Positions 22,359 to 32,857 of a DNA stretch of 64,000 bases are shown in pieces. How positions within the stretch are numbered: the stretch's first letter is position 1; each line of letters starts with the position of its first letter. The notes below the pieces were generated by a model. That model was not told where the DNA came from and did not search any database. It saw only the letters and a list, made by a program, of their open reading frames with translations. This DNA comes from Polaromonas sp. P2-4. Its GTDB lineage: Bacteria > Pseudomonadota > Gammaproteobacteria > Burkholderiales > Burkholderiaceae_C. The stretch lies in NCBI GenBank assembly GCA_024703855.1, contig CP087965.1:4642001-4706000 (forward strand). The letters run 5' to 3'. A program made the translations under genes and the position numbers.

Positions 22359-25300
22359 ATGAAGCGCATGTTTGTCCATTTACGTATTCACACCGAGTTT
22401 TCAGTCGTAGACGGTACCAACCGTATTGATGAGATCGTTCAAGCCGCCGCAGCCAACCAGCAGCCAGCGCTGGCCATCACCGACCTGAGCAACCTGTTCG
22501 GGACGGTCAAGTTCTACAAGGAAGCCCGCAAGGCGGGTGTCAAGCCTTTGATTGGTGCCGATGTCTGGGTCCAGGTGCCCGGTAAAGAGGCCAGCGCACC
22601 GGCTGCCCGTTTGTTGCTGCTGGTTCAAAACCACCGGGGCTATCTGAACCTGTCGGAACTGCTCACGCGCCTGGACGAAGGGCGTGGTGCGCGACCAGGC
22701 CGTCATCAAGCTGGAATGGCTTGAAGAGCTCAATGAAGGGCTGATCGCTTTGTCGGGCGCGCAAGGCGGTGCTGTCGGCCAGGCGTTGGTGCAGGGTGAC
22801 GGCGCGCGGGCGCTGGAGTGCGCTTTGCATCTGGCGGGCATCTTCCCTCACCGTTTTTACCTGGAGCTGCAACGCGCCCAGCGCCCCGATGATGAGCGCC
22901 ATGTGGCGGCAGCTGTTCAGCTGGCCGCTCGGCTCAGGCTGCCCGTGGTGGCGACGCATCCGGTGCAGTTTTTGACTTATGACGATTACGAGGCGCATGA
23001 GGCGCGCGTGTGTATTGCTGAAGGTGAAATCCTGGGCAATGCGCGCCGCGTGCGCAAGTTCACGCGCGAGCAGTATTTCAAGTCGGCGGTGCAGATGGCG
23101 CAGCTGTTTGCCGACGTGCCCTCGGCGCTGGCCAACACGCTGGAGATTGCCAAGCGCTGCAACCTCACGCTGGAACTGGGCAAGCCGATGCTGCCTGACT
23201 ACCCCACGCCCGAGGTGGACGGTGTGCGCATGCCTGCCGATGCCTACTTTCGCCATGCCTCGTTCGAGGGCCTTGAGGAGCGTTTGCAGCATCTCTACCC
23301 CAACGAAAAGCTGCGCGACGAAAAGCGGCCCGTCTATGTGGAGCGGCTGGAGTTCGAGATCAACACGATTTTGAAGATGGGGTTTCCGGGCTACTTCCTG
23401 ATCGTGGGCGACTTCATCAACTGGGCCAAAAACAATGGCTGCCCGGTGGGGCCGGGGCGCGGTTCGGGTGCGGGCTCGCTGGTGGCGTATGCGCTGAGGA
23501 TTACCGACCTGGACCCGCTGCAATACAACCTGCTGTTCGAGCGCTTCCTGAACCCGGAGCGGGTCTCCATGCCCGACTTTGATATTGATTTTTGCCAAAG
23601 CAATCGTGACCGCGTGATTGACTATGTGAAAGACAAATACGGCCATGATGCGGTCAGCCAGATCGTGACCTTTGGCACCATGGCGGCGCGCGGCGATTCG
23701 CGATGTGGGCCGTGTGCTTGATTTTCCCTATGGTTTTTGCGATGGAATTTCCAAGCTGATTCCGAACAAGCCGGGTCAGGCCGTCACGCTGCAATTGCTT
23801 CCTGCCGAGCGCAAAAAAATGACAAGATGGTCTATGCGCTGGAAGCCGAACCGATTTTGGCCGAGCGTGAGCGCAAGGAAGAAGACGTGCATACGCTGCT
23901 TGACCTGGCCCGCAAGCTTGAAGGCCTGACGCGCAACGTCGGCATGCACGCCGGGGGGTGCTGATTGCGCCCGGCAAGCTGACTGACTTTTGCCCGCTGT
24001 ATTTGCAGCCTGGCAGCGGCTCGGCGGTGAGCCAGTTTGACAAAAACGATGTGGAGGCGATTGGCCTCGTCAAGTTCGACTTTTGGGCCTGGCCACGCTG
24101 ACCATTCTGGAAATCGCCAGAGAGTTCATCATGCAGCGCCACCCCGCGCAAAAAGATTTCAAGTTTGAGAACCTGTCGCTCACCGATGCGCGGGTCTACG
24201 CCCTGTTTGCCGACGGCAATACTGAAGCGGTGTTCCAGTTTGAAAGTATCGGCATGCAGCGCATGCTCAAAGACGCCAAACCGAACCGGCTCGAAGACCT
24301 GATCGCGATGAACGCGCTCTACCGGCCGGGGCCTATGGACCTGATTCCGACCTACATTGCCCGCAAGCAGGGCAAGGAAGTGCCCGAATACCCGGACCCG
24401 CGCGTCAAGCCGATTCTGGAAGAGACCTACGGCATCATGGTCTACCAGGAGCAGGTGATGCAGACCGCGCAGATTCTGGGCGGTTACTCACTGGGTGGCG
24501 CCGACATGCTGCGCCGCGCCATGGGTAAAAAGACGAGAAAGAGATGGCTTCGCAGCGGGAGATCTTCCGCAAAGGTGCCGGCGTCAATGGCCTAACCCAG
24601 GAAAAAGCCGACGAAGTTTTTGACCTGATGGAGAAGTTTGCGGGCTACGGCTTTAACAAGTCGCACTCGGCCGCTTACGCACTGCTGGCCTACCACACGG
24701 CCTGGCTCAAGGTGCACTACGCCGCCGAGTTTTTTGCCGCCAACATGACGGTGGAGATGGACGACACCGACAAGCTCAAGATCCTGTTTGGTGATGCGCA
24801 AAAAATGGGCATCAAGTTCGAGTCGCCTGACGTTAACCGCGGCGACTACCGGTTTGAGCCCACCAGCAATACCAGCGTTCGTTATGGCCTGGGGGCCATC
24901 AAGGGCACCGGCCAGCAAGCGATTGCCGCCATCGTGGCCGCTCGCAACGACGGCGGGCCGTTTACTTCGCTGTACGATTTTTGCGTGCGCGTGGACCGAA
25001 GCCGCCTCAACAAGCGCACGGTCGAGGCGCTCATCAAGGGCGGCGCCTTTGACAACCTGCACCTGAACCGGGCCGAACTACTCGCCTCTGTCGACCGCGC
25101 TTTTGAGTTTTCTGCCGCCACCGAGGCCAACGCCAACCAGGGCGGGTTGTTCGACATGTCGGACTCGCACGCCGCCAGCACGCAGGAACCCGATCTGGTC
25201 GAGGCCGTGCCTTTCGGTGTGAAAGCACGGCTGGTGCTCGAAAAAACTGCCATCGGTTTTTACCTGTCGGGCCATCTGTTTGACGAGGTGGAAGCTGAAG

Positions 25301-25870
25301 TGCGGCAGTTTGCCAAGCGGAAAATTGAAGACCTGATTGATTCACGCGAGCCGCAGTTGCTGGCCGCCATCGTCAGCGATTTGCGCGTCATCAACGGCAA
25401 CCGCGGCAAGCTGATCATCTTCAAGCTCGACGACAAAACCGATGTGCTCGAAGCCTCGGTGGACGAGACGGTGTTTAACGCCCACCGCAACCTGCTGAAA
25501 GACGACGAACTGGTGATTGTGCAAGGCACGCTGCAGGGCGCGTCCGAGCGCTTTGGCCGCCGTTTCAAGGTCACGCAGGTGTGGGATCTGGAGACGGCGC
25601 GTTGCAAGTTCGGCAAGTATTTGCGCGTGGCCGTCAACGGCACGGGGCTGGACATTTCGCGCATGGTGAAAGACTTTCCGCCACGTTCAGAAACGACGGA
25701 GCAGGGGGAGCTGAAGCGCGGTTTACCGGTGCGCCTGAGCCTGCGGCGTGACAGTGCTACGGCCGAGTTGCACCTGGGTGAAGCCGCCAAATTCTTCCCT
25801 GACCGATGCGGCGCTGGCCAGCTGGATGGCGCAGGCCGACAAAGGGCTTGCCAGGATCGTTTATGAATGA
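22359..25870 (+). CDS. dnaE: DNA polymerase III alpha subunit (7 frame breaks)
   Basis: The replicative polymerase, about 1170 residues after correction. The PHP domain opens with [16 protein letters not shown]. The polymerase active site shows [18 protein letters not shown] and the catalytic aspartates of [10 protein letters not shown]. Later come [21 protein letters not shown] and [25 protein letters not shown], then helix-hairpin-helix and OB-fold parts. Frame breaks lie near 22668, 23692, 23815 (A run), 23955 (G run), 24078 (T run), 24533 (A run) and 25800. Each repair restores family sequence, and the gene is essential, so these are errors. The stop at 25870 touches a family-1 repeat directly. 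Confidence 0.93.
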
Positions 25871-25923
25871 AATAAGGCTCTAGCCCAATAAAGACGGGCG
25901 CACGCAGCTATTTTATTGATAGC
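25871..25923 (-). repeat. family-1 repeat, copy 3 (after dnaE)
   Basis: On the minus strand it reads GCTATCAATAAAATAGCTGC, then GCGCCCGT, TTATTGGGCTAGAGCC. It sits between the convergent dnaE and tolA and begins directly after the dnaE stop. Confidence 0.78.
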
Positions 25924-25941
25924 GAGTGACCCGCCAAAAAT

Positions 25942-26806
25942 CTAGTCCTTGGGTCTGAATTCCAGGATCATGGGTGTGGGCACACGGCCATCGATGTCAC
26001 GCGGCATGGTGCCGGTGCGAATGATGGCCTTGATCACCGCGTCATCCCACGCCTTGTTGCCGCTTGATTTGATCAGGCGCTGGCTGGTGATAGTGCCATC
26101 GAGTGTGGTGCGCACTTCAACCTCGGCTGTCGGGTTGCCGGCAATATCGTCGGTGAACACCACATTGGGCAAGACCCTGGCCCGGACCTTGCCGCCGTAG
26201 CTGGCCGACGGCCCGCTGGATTTTTGGGCGAAGCCTTTCGCATCGGCGGCGCCTGTTGCCCCCGCCATGCCCATCATGCGATCCAGTGCTTTTTTCCGCT
26301 GCTCAGCCAGCGCAGCAGCCGTCGCTTGCTCCTTGGTGTCCTGTTTTTTCGCCTCGGCCTTCTTGGCCTCTTCAGCGGCTTTGCGCTTGGCCAATTCTTC
26401 CTTCGCGTTCAGTTCTTTTTCCTTTTTTGCCTGAAGCTCGGCTTTCTGCTTGTCCTGCAACTTCTGCGCCTCAGCCTCTTTCTGCTGCTGCAACTTGCGC
26501 TTTTTCTCCCGCTCCAGGGCAATGTCCACATCGGGCGCTGGCGGCGTTACCTTGACTTCAGGCGTTTTCGGGGTGGGTGGTGGCGGCGGAGGCGGCGGTG
26601 TTTCGACCGGCGTGGGGGCCGCTTCTTGCGGCATGCTGGACCACAACTCGGCTTCAAAGGAAACCGCCCGGTCGCTGCGTTTCCAGTGGACGCCCCAGGT
26701 CAAGGCGATGATGAGCAGGGCATGCACAAGCAGCGCCAGCCCCAGCGCGCAGCGAGGCTGCAGTCGGAGGCGGGCCAAATTCAAGACGGTCTGCGGCGCT
26801 GGGCAT
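25942..26806 (-). CDS. tolA: TolA-like cell envelope protein (probable frame break near the N-terminus)
   Basis: About 288 residues. One hydrophobic segment (ALGLALLVHALLIIALTWGV) anchors it in the inner membrane. A proline stretch follows, then a long Lys/Glu/Ala-rich coiled region (about residues 95-180) and a C-terminal TonB/TolA-like domain ending LEFRPKD. The uninterrupted frame starts only with TTG at 26784. An ATG at 26806 would give the MPSAADRLEF opening common to relatives if a small indel near 26760 is corrected, so I use it. TolA spans the periplasm and links TolQR energy to outer-membrane constriction. It is the last gene of ybgC-tolQ-tolR-tolA; no tolB or pal follows here. Confidence 0.82.
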
Positions 26807-26830
26807 GATGCGTTCCGGACAGCCTTTCGG

Positions 26831-27271
<441 letters not shown>

Positions 27272-27287
27272 GGCGGTTTCCTTTTAA

Positions 27288-27458
27288 GCCGACGGACGCA
27301 GCGAAGGGCCGCCCCGAGCAAGTCCAGCCCCCGAGGGGCTGGAGTCTGCGGCTCCAAACCTGCCTGCGCAGGTTTGGACAGGCGACAGAGGCGAAGCGTC
27401 TCATGAGCCGCGGCCTGCAAGGCCTCGCGGATTACACGAAGTGAAAAGCGTGGGGGCC
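27288..27458 (-). repeat. family-2 GC-rich repeat, copy 4 (between tolQ and tolR)
   Basis: On the minus strand it starts GCCCCCACGCTTTTCACTTCG and ends CTTGCTCGGGGCGGCCC. Inside are several palindromes: CCAAACCTGCGCAGGCAGG-like, CCCCTCGGGGGC, and AGGCCTTGCAGGCC. This is the longest of the four copies and could form strong RNA hairpins in the tolQ-tolR transcript. Confidence 0.68.
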
Positions 27459-27465
27459 GACATTT

Positions 27466-28158
27466 TTAGTAACCCGAGGGCGACTGAGCACCCAGGTTGC
27501 GCTGCAGGATGTTGGAGAACTCTTCAATGAAGGTTTCCAGGCGGTTGGCAATGCGGTCAATGTCGTGTGCGAAGCGGTTGTAGGCCACCACCGCTGGAAT
27601 GGCGGCAAACAGGCCAATCGCCGTGGCGACCAGCGCCTCAGCAATGCCGGGCGCGACCGTGGCCAACGTCACCTGCTCCAGCGCCGCCAGCCCCGTGAAG
27701 GCGTGCATGATGCCCCAGACCGTGCCAAACAGGCCAACATAGGGCGAGACCGAGCCAACCGTTGCGAGGAACGACAGGTTGATCTCGATGGCATCGAGTT
27801 CACGCTGGTAGCTGGCCCGCATGGCGCGGCGTGCGCCGTCCAGCAAGGTACCCGCGTCGGCGATGCGTCGCTCACGCAGCTTTTGATACTCACGCATGCC
27901 GCTGGCAAAAATGCGCTCCATGGGGCCTGAGTGCTTGGCGTTTTGGGCCGCCCCTGCAAACAAATCGTTCAGGCTGGTGCCCGACCAGAACTCGCGGTCG
28001 AAGTCGTCGGTGAGTTTTTGAACCTTTTTGAGCGCCGCAACTTTCCTGAAAATAGCAGCCCAACTGGCAATGGATATGCCAATCAGCAGCGCCACCACAA
28101 ACTGGACGACCCAGCTCGCGTTGAGAATGAGACTGACAATGGAAAGGTCTTGGTTCAT
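27466..28158 (-). CDS. tolQ: TolQ proton channel protein
   Basis: An unbroken protein of 230 residues with three membrane segments (about residues 17-37, 130-152 and 165-190). The segment GIAEALVATAIGLFAAIPAVVAYN is the MotA/TolQ/ExbB signature, with the conserved threonine-glutamate pair region. With TolR it forms the proton-driven motor for TolA. It starts 19 nt after the corrected ybgC stop. Confidence 0.92.
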   Translation of the reverse strand: MNQDLSIVSLILNASWVVQFVVALLIGISIASWAAIFRKVAALKKVQKLTDDFDREFWSGTSLNDLFAGAAQNAKHSGPMERIFASGMREYQKLRERRIADAGTLLDGARRAMRASYQRELDAIEINLSFLATVGSVSPYVGLFGTVWGIMHAFTGLAALEQVTLATVAPGIAEALVATAIGLFAAIPAVVAYNRFAHDIDRIANRLETFIEEFSNILQRNLGAQSPSGY

Positions 28159-28176
28159 GTGGAAGTTCTCAAGCTG

Positions 28177-28698
28177 TCAAGAAGGGAGGCAGGAAAGAAT
28201 GGACGCAGGAATGCGCGTGGGCCGCAGGCTGGCGGCATCAACCCAGCCTATCCGTATCGTGCCTTCGCAGAGCAATGTCGCCCCCACGCTTTTCGCTGCG
28301 CATGTAATACGCTGCCCCCCGAGGGGGCTAATTTTCCTAGGGGCGGCCCGGCGGAAAATTGTCCGTCGCCCAAGTTTCTGCTGGGTCGGTCATTTTGCTC
28401 TGTTTTTAATAGCGCCTGCTGCTTGATTATCATGGACGCGGCCGGTTTCTATTATGCTCGCGGTAACAATCAGTTCATCGTCAAGGCGGGCAGAGCGGTG
28501 GTAGCGAATACTGGTTTCGGTCACCACAAACATGCCGCCCGTACTGTCTTTCAGGCGCTGCTGCTCTATGCCCAGTGATCTGAGCCATTCCGTGCGCGAA
28601 CGTTCAAAAAATTTCAGGTAGTTGGCGTAAAAAACAATGCCGCCCGCGTCGGTGTCTTCCCAGTAGACGCGTACAGGCCACTGGAAGATGACCCCCAT
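28177..28698 (-). CDS. ybgC: YbgC acyl-CoA thioesterase interrupted by a family-2 repeat (2 frame breaks)
   Basis: A hot-dog-fold thioesterase, first gene of the Tol-Pal operon. From the ATG at 28698 it reads MGVIFQWPVRVYWEDTDAGG, with the catalytic aspartate in the YxEDTDxxG motif. One CG loss near 28436 breaks the frame; repair gives GRASMIIKQQALLKTEQN. The native C-terminus (LLCEGTIRIGWVDAASLRPT, then RIPASILSCLPS, stop at 28177) is found only beyond 28280. In between lies an 81-bp family-2 repeat (28280-28360) and a little adjacent sequence. The C-terminal part returns to the original frame apart from one missing base, so the repeat may be carried as about 27 extra codons. The insertion falls in a loop before the last strand. 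Confidence 0.78.
28280..28360 (+). repeat. family-2 GC-rich repeat, copy 2 (inside ybgC)
   Basis: GCCCCCACGCTTTTCGCTGCG opens it, then come CCCCCCGAGGGGGCTAATTTTCC and GGGGCGGCCCGGCGGAAAATT. It is 81 bp long and closely matches the copy at 10996-11074. Confidence 0.78.
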
Positions 28699-28732
28699 GC
28701 TTGCCACCGCACCAGTTGCGTCGAAGTCCGGC

Positions 28733-29952
28733 TTATCCAATCACCGACTCCAGTCGCGCCACGGCGCTGCGCAAGTGGTCCATGGAGCTGGCCGTGGAAA
28801 AACGCACAAATTTTTCTGGTGATGCCTGTCCAAAATCGCGCCCTGGGGTGACGGCCAGATGAGCCCGTTTCATCAGCTCAAAGGCAAAATCCCAGCTGCC
28901 GCCGGTACCGTCGGGCTGGCCAGCCGCAATGCCCCAACGCGCCGCGATGTCTGTGCAGTCGGCATAGGCGTAAAAGCACCGTCAGGCATCACCGGAACGC
29001 GAAGGCCCAGGCGATTGAGCTCGGGAATGAAGTAGTCGCGCCGTGCCTTGAACTCGGCGCGGCGGCGCTCGTATTCCTGCAGGCTGTCGGGCTCAAAACA
29101 AGCCAGTGCGGCATGCTGCGCCACGGTGCTGGCGCAGATAAACAGGTTTTGCGCAATTCGCTCGATGACGGGTGCCAGCGCTTCGGGCACCACCAGCCAG
29201 CCCAGCCGCCAGCCCGTCATGTTGAAGTACTTGCTGAAGCTGTTGATACTGATGACGCTCTGGCCCAGCTCGCCGGGCATGGCCAGCGCCGAGTGCCCGA
29301 AGTGCTCTTCGTAGCTGAGGCCCAGGTAAATCTCGTCAATCAGGGTCACGCCACCCTGGCTGTGCACAAATTCGTGAATGCGCTGCAGCTCCTCGGGCGC
29401 AATCGATGTGCCGGTGGGGTTGGAGGGCGAGGCCAGCAACACACCGCGCGTTTTGCTATTCCACGCGGCTTGCACCTTCTCGCAGGTCAGCTGAAAGCGT
29501 TCGTCGGCCGTGGTTGGTATCAACACGGCATTGCCTTCGGCCGCGCTCACGAAATGCCGGTTGCACGGATAGCTCGGGTCCGGCATGAGGACTTCATCAC
29601 CCGCCTCGATCAAGGCCAGGCAGGCGAGTTGCAGTGCGGCCGAAGCGCCTGCCGTGATGATGATGCGGCTGGGAGCCACCTGCGCGCCAAAGCGCGAGGC
29701 ATACCAGTCGCTGATGCGTTCGCGCAAGGCCGGCAAGCCGGTGGCCTGGGTGTACTGCGTGTTGCCTTGCGCAATGGCGCGGGTCGCGGCTTGTTGCACC
29801 AGCGGCGGCGCGGTGAAGTCGGGCTCGCCAATGTTCAAAAAAATCATGGGCGAAGCGGTATGGGCGAATTCCTGCGCCAGCGCCGAGGCGGCTTTGGCCA
29901 CCTCCATGACGTAAAACGGCTCAATTCGCTGAGCCCGCTGGGCAATTTTCAC
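28733..29952 (-). CDS. PLP-dependent class I/II aminotransferase (1 frame break)
   Basis: About 406 residues after correcting a break near 28975. The PLP lysine is in INSFSKYFNMTGWRLGW, the substrate and cofactor motifs ASPSNPTGTS and IDEIYLGLSY are clear, and the corrected C-terminus runs VRFSTASSMDHLRSAVARLE. It belongs to the aspartate/alanine aminotransferase fold type I. The exact substrate is unknown. It lies 23 nt after nusB and its stop overlaps the ybgC leader region, so it may be co-transcribed. Confidence 0.85.
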
Positions 29953-29975
29953 TGCGAGTCTTTCAGGTTAGCGCG

Positions 29976-30493
29976 TTAATTTTTGGCGTTGTCGGCGGCA
30001 ACTTCTGCGGCGCGCAATGACGGGGCCATTTTGTGCAACACACCGTTGACGTATTTATGACCATCGGTGCCACCAAAGGCCTTGGCCAGTTCAATGCATT
30101 CGTTGATGACGACACGGTAAGGCACGTCCAGGCAGTGCTTGAATTCGTACGCGCCTATCCACAGCACGGCATGTTCAACCGGTGAAATCTCGGCCAGCGG
30201 CCGGTCCAGCAAGGGGACGATGCTGCCGTCAAGCGCCTGGGCACCCTCGATGCAACCATGCAGCAGCGCATCGTAATGGGCCGAGTCGGCCTTGTGAAAA
30301 CCCACCAGGTCGCGGGTGAAAGCATCAATCGAGTCGGGCTCATTGCGGCCCACCAGATGCTGGTACAGGGCCTGCAGGGCAAATTCACGCGAACGCGTGC
30401 GTGCCGATTTGTCGGCCGCTTTTTAACGCCGGTGTCGGTCAGGCCGGTACGGGTTTGCGGTGGTCGTTTGGGTTTGATGATAGGTTCAGCCAT
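29976..30493 (-). CDS. nusB: transcription antitermination protein NusB (1 frame break)
   Basis: About 172 residues. The N-terminal basic extension is followed by the corrected [19 protein letters not shown], typical of NusB, and by [27 protein letters not shown], with [12 protein letters not shown] at the end. The break lies near 30422 in a T run. NusB binds boxA RNA with NusE in rRNA antitermination. The position after ribH is the conserved proteobacterial order. Confidence 0.9.
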
Positions 30494-30532
30494 TAAGCGC
30501 CAGTTGGGTAATAAAGTGTTTTGGAACAGGGC

Positions 30533-30994
30533 TCAGGCAAGTTCATTGAGAAGATTGGCCATTTCAACGGCAACGCGCGGCATCGCGGCCTTTTCATCCT
30601 GGCGCGCCTCTGCTTGCGCTGAGGTTCTCGGTTGTCAAAATCGCATTGGCAATCGGCAGCTGGTAGTCAAGCGCCAAGCGCGTGACCGCTGCGCCGCTTT
30701 CATTGGCAACCAATTCAAAGTGATAGGTTTCACCGCGAATGATGCAGCCCAGGGCAATCAGGGCATCGTATTTGTCGCTTTCTGCCAAGGCTTGCAATGC
30801 GGCAGGCACTTCCAGTGCGCCGGGCACTTTCACGTGCCGGATGTTTTTTCTTCCACGCCCAGGGCGGCCAGCTCATGTTTGCAAGCCTCGGCCAGGGCGT
30901 TGGTAATGCTTTCGTTAAAGCGCGCCTGCACAATGCCAATGGAAAGTTTCTTGCCGTCAAGCTTGTCAGCTGAGCCTTTTTCTGCACCAAACAC
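30533..30994 (-). CDS. ribH: 6,7-dimethyl-8-ribityllumazine synthase (2 frame breaks)
   Basis: About 153 residues. The start is a GTG giving the opening (V/M)[13 protein letters not shown] seen in relatives. The motifs [40 protein letters not shown] and [12 protein letters not shown] identify lumazine synthase, which forms icosahedral or pentameric shells. Breaks lie near 30845 (A run) and near 30625. Correcting the second gives a C-terminus ending [16 protein letters not shown] and a stop at 30533. It is part of the rib operon. Confidence 0.9.
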
Positions 30995-31019
30995 GATGTG
31001 TTCCCCTTGGTTTATTTAT

Positions 31020-32126
31020 TTAGTCTTTTGTGATGTAGCCGACGATTTCGAGGCAGTAACCCGTCATGCTGGGCATGCGTCGTGGGTTGCCCATGAGCTT
31101 CATTTTGTGCACACCACATTCGCGCAAAATCTGCGCGCCCACGCCGTAAGTGCGCAAATCCATGCGACCGCGTTCGGGCGCCTGGCTGGCGCGTGCCGTG
31201 CCTTCAAACTGCTCCAGCAGCTGTGCCGCGCTTTCGCCGCAGTTCAGCAGTACGGCCACGCCTTTGCCTTCGTCTGCGATGTGTTTCAAACTCTGGTCCA
31301 GACTCCAGGAATGCATGGAGCGTCCGGTCTCCAGCACATCCAGTACCGACAGTGGCTCATGCACACGTGCCGCCACGGCGTCATCGGCGGACCACTGCCC
31401 TTTGACCAGTGCCAGGTGCAGGCCCTGGCTGGGTTTGTCCTTGAAGGCGTGCGCGGTGAATTCGCCGAATGCGGTTTGAAGGGTACGGCTGCCAATCTTT
31501 TCGATCAGCGACTCGTTGCGGCTGCGGTGTTCAATCAAATCGGCAATGGTTCCAATTTTCAGGCCGTGCTCGGCGGCAAACAGCTGCAAATCAGGCAGGC
31601 GTGCCATGGTGCCGTCGTCTTTCATGATCTCGCAAATCACGGCAGCCGGTGAGCAGCCCGCCATACCCGCCAGATCGCAGCCCGCCTCGGTGTGGCCGGC
31701 GCGCATCAGAACGCCACCATCCACTGCCTGCAGGGGAAAGATATGGCCCGGCTGCACCAGGTCGCTGACCTTGGCGTTGTTGGCTACGGCGGCCTGCACC
31801 GTACGGGCGCGGTCGGCTGCCGAAATGCCGGTGGTCACGCCTTCTGCCGCTTCAATCGAGACGGTGAAGGCCGTGCCCATCTTGGTGCCGTTGCGAGCGA
31901 CCATCGGCGGCAGTTGCAGCATTTCGCAGCGCTCGCGCGTCAGTGTCAGGCAAATCAGGCCACGGCCAAAGCGGGCCATGAAGTTGACGGCTTCTGCGCT
32001 GACGTGGTCTGCAGCCAGCACCAGGTCGCCTTCGTTTTCACGGTCTTCTTCGTCAACCAGAATGACCATCCGGCCCGCCCGCATGTCGGCCACGATGTCT
32101 TCAACGGGAGAAATGGGGGTCGTCAT
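31020..32126 (-). CDS. ribB: 3,4-dihydroxy-2-butanone 4-phosphate synthase with a degenerate GTP cyclohydrolase II domain
   Basis: An unbroken protein of 368 residues. The N-terminal RibB domain (about 1-205) has [19 protein letters not shown], the metal-binding acidic loop, and [14 protein letters not shown]. The C-terminal half has the RibA fold ([21 protein letters not shown]) but lacks the zinc-binding Cys triad and the SxRCDCG motif of active GTP cyclohydrolase II. Proteins with this structure have been described as RibBX forms, in which only the RibB activity remains. A separate ribA would then be needed elsewhere. The start overlaps the ribE stop by 4 nt. Confidence 0.87.
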   Translation of the reverse strand: MTTPISPVEDIVADMRAGRMVILVDEEDRENEGDLVLAADHVSAEAVNFMARFGRGLICLTLTRERCEMLQLPPMVARNGTKMGTAFTVSIEAAEGVTTGISAADRARTVQAAVANNAKVSDLVQPGHIFPLQAVDGGVLMRAGHTEAGCDLAGMAGCSPAAVICEIMKDDGTMARLPDLQLFAAEHGLKIGTIADLIEHRSRNESLIEKIGSRTLQTAFGEFTAHAFKDKPSQGLHLALVKGQWSADDAVAARVHEPLSVLDVLETGRSMHSWSLDQSLKHIADEGKGVAVLLNCGESAAQLLEQFEGTARASQAPERGRMDLRTYGVGAQILRECGVHKMKLMGNPRRMPSMTGYCLEIVGYITKD

Positions 32127-32790
32127 TGTGCAGCTTCTTTCTTGGGTGCTTGGGTGCTTGTGTCTTTGAGCATGCGTTCGACGTAGCGCGCAATCAGGTC
32201 GATTTCCAGATTGACCAGAGAGCCTTTTGCCAGTTGGCCGAGCGCCGTGTTTTGAACGGTGTGGGGAATTAGATTGATGCTGATCTCGCTGCCATCGGCA
32301 TCGCCAATGTCATCAGCCAGGTCTGTGACCCGGTTCACCGTCAGGCTCACGCCATTGACGGTGATGGAGCCTTTGTAAGCCAGGTACTTGCTCAGTTCAC
32401 GGGGGCGCGTATATGCAACTCCCAGCTTTCGCCTACTTCGGCGAAATGCGTGACCTTGCCAATGCCATCGACATGGCCGGAAACGATATGGCCACCCAGG
32501 CGGTCATGGGCGCGAAGGGCTTTTTCGAGGTTAATCACACCGGTTTCAGTCAAACCGCTGGTTTTTGCCAGGGATTCGGCAGAAATGTCGATGGAGAACC
32601 GGTTGTTGGCGCTGTCCAGCGCCATGGCGGTCATGCAGGCTCCGTTGAGCGCAATGCTGTCACCCAAACCCACGTCGTCAAGGTAACCCGCAGGCGTTTC
32701 AATGGTGAGGCGCTTGCCATGGTCTGAAGAGCTGCCCAGGCTATGGATGGCGACGATGCGCCCCATGCCGGTGATGATTCCGGTAAACAT
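32123..32790 (-). CDS. ribE: riboflavin synthase alpha chain (1 frame break)
   Basis: About 222 residues made of two lumazine-binding repeats. The first starts [12 protein letters not shown] with [10 protein letters not shown], the second has [14 protein letters not shown] and [13 protein letters not shown]. The break lies near 32403 in a G run. It converts two ribityllumazines to riboflavin. It lies between ribD and ribB in the operon. Confidence 0.9.
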
Positions 32791-32857
32791 CGCTGTATTT
32801 TCGCAGAGATTACGTCAGCGCTGGAGGCTGGCCCATAAACACTGACCTAACCCCGGC

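Noticed and set aside
22359-25870. Programmed frameshifting in dnaE
   Set aside because: Seven breaks of different types without slippery-site context, alongside similar breaks in dozens of other genes, point to sequencing error.
28390-28430. A partial family-1 repeat at the ybgC/family-2 junction (TTTTTAATAGCGCCTGCTGC)
   Set aside because: The bases encode a plausible native YbgC strand (SMIIKQQALLKTEQN) and the GCCCGT..GGGC half is absent.
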